Source of the DNA: JAWWPG01 sp037719575
GTDB taxonomy: Bacteria; Actinomycetota; Actinomycetes; Propionibacteriales; Nocardioidaceae
Direction of reading: 5' to 3'
NCBI GenBank assembly: GCA_037719575.1
Contig: JBBJMF010000134.1
Coordinates: forward strand, 1 to 5,965
Length of the DNA: 5,965 bases
Each line of letters starts with the position of its first letter. The first letter of the stretch is position 1. A program made the translations under genes and the position numbers. This document shows, piece by piece, positions 5,754-5,965 of this stretch. Below the pieces are notes generated by a model. The model saw only the letters and a list, made by a program, of their open reading frames with translations, did no database searches and had not been told where the DNA came from.

Positions 5754-5965
5754 GTGGACCTGATCGACGCGCTCATCCTCGGCATTGTCGAGGGGCTGAC
5801 CGAGTTCCTGCCCGTTTCCAGCACCGGCCACCTCACGATCACCGAGAAGCTGCTCGGCCTGCGGATCGACGACCCCGCGGTCACCGCGTTCACGGTCGTC
5901 ATCCAGATGGGCGCGATCCTCGCGGTGATCGTGTACTTCCGCCGCGACATCTGGAACATCACCCG
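5754..5965 (+). CDS. uppP: Undecaprenyl-diphosphate phosphatase (BacA type), 5' part only
   Basis: The first 70 codons of an integral membrane phosphatase that converts undecaprenyl diphosphate to undecaprenyl phosphate, recycling the lipid carrier for peptidoglycan and other wall polymers; overexpression is known to give bacitracin resistance. The visible part carries the (E/Q)xxxE active-site motif with E13 and E17 in VEGLTEFLPVSSTGH, followed by S23 and H26, equivalent to the conserved S27 and H30 of Escherichia coli BacA. A hydrophobic segment, FTVVIQMGAILAVIVYF at 46-62, is a transmembrane helix, followed by the positively charged RRD. The PGxSRS motif and the rest of the usual 270 or so residues lie beyond the window. 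The GTG start is set by AGGAG ten bases upstream. The gene follows the F420 oxidoreductase by five bases and is very likely cotranscribed with it. Confidence 0.95.
   Translation, partial: MDLIDALILGIVEGLTEFLPVSSTGHLTITEKLLGLRIDDPAVTAFTVVIQMGAILAVIVYFRRDIWNIT

Noticed and set aside
1..5965. A novel defence, toxin, phage or biosynthetic system.
   Set aside because: Every gene except the DUF5703 protein belongs to a recognised housekeeping family, spacing is ordinary, and no tandem repeats, transposase remnants or abrupt composition shifts were seen.

Overview
The window comes from a very GC-rich chromosome with bacterial gene density. Four things point to a high-GC actinobacterium: a coenzyme F420-dependent luciferase-like oxidoreductase, a DUF5703-type small protein, a bacterial GH15 glucoamylase/trehalase-like enzyme, and start codons placed 6-7 bases after TANNNT -10 boxes (the leaderless-gene layout common in that phylum). 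Nocardioides or a relative would fit, but that is an impression and not a demonstrated assignment.

Layout from left to right. Positions 1-48 hold the 5' half of a tRNA-Leu(GAG) gene on the minus strand. A 144-bp spacer leads to an M20-family metallohydrolase on the plus strand (193-1497). It converges, across 30 bp, on a small DUF5703-type gene on the minus strand (1528-1755). That gene is divergent, across 25 bp, from a GH15 glycoside hydrolase on the plus strand (1781-3622). The GH15 gene converges, with only 7 bp between the stop codons, on an aldo/keto reductase on the minus strand (3630-4601). A 97-bp divergent promoter region then separates the reductase from an F420-dependent oxidoreductase on the plus strand (4699-5748). 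Five bases later comes uppP (undecaprenyl-diphosphate phosphatase, 5754 onward), cut by the window end. No stretch longer than 300 bp lacks a gene.

The genes are mostly separate transcription units of housekeeping type: dipeptide or N-acyl amino acid hydrolysis, alpha-glucan or trehalose breakdown, carbonyl reduction, and cell-wall lipid carrier recycling. The one clear operon is the F420 oxidoreductase plus uppP, where the uppP ribosome binding site sits inside the end of the upstream gene. From memory, M20, DUF5703, LLM oxidoreductase and uppP genes occur near each other in other actinobacteria (in Mycobacterium tuberculosis roughly the Rv2130c-Rv2141c stretch), so this looks like a conserved core region and not a genomic island.

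I found no mobile element, CRISPR array, toxin-antitoxin pair or defence system. The points worth a second look are small-scale: leaderless promoters, an inverted repeat bracketing the GH15 promoter, hyphenated palindromes in the divergent AKR/LLM promoter region, a hairpin that contains both stop codons of a convergent pair, and an SD/-10 overlap on opposite strands.
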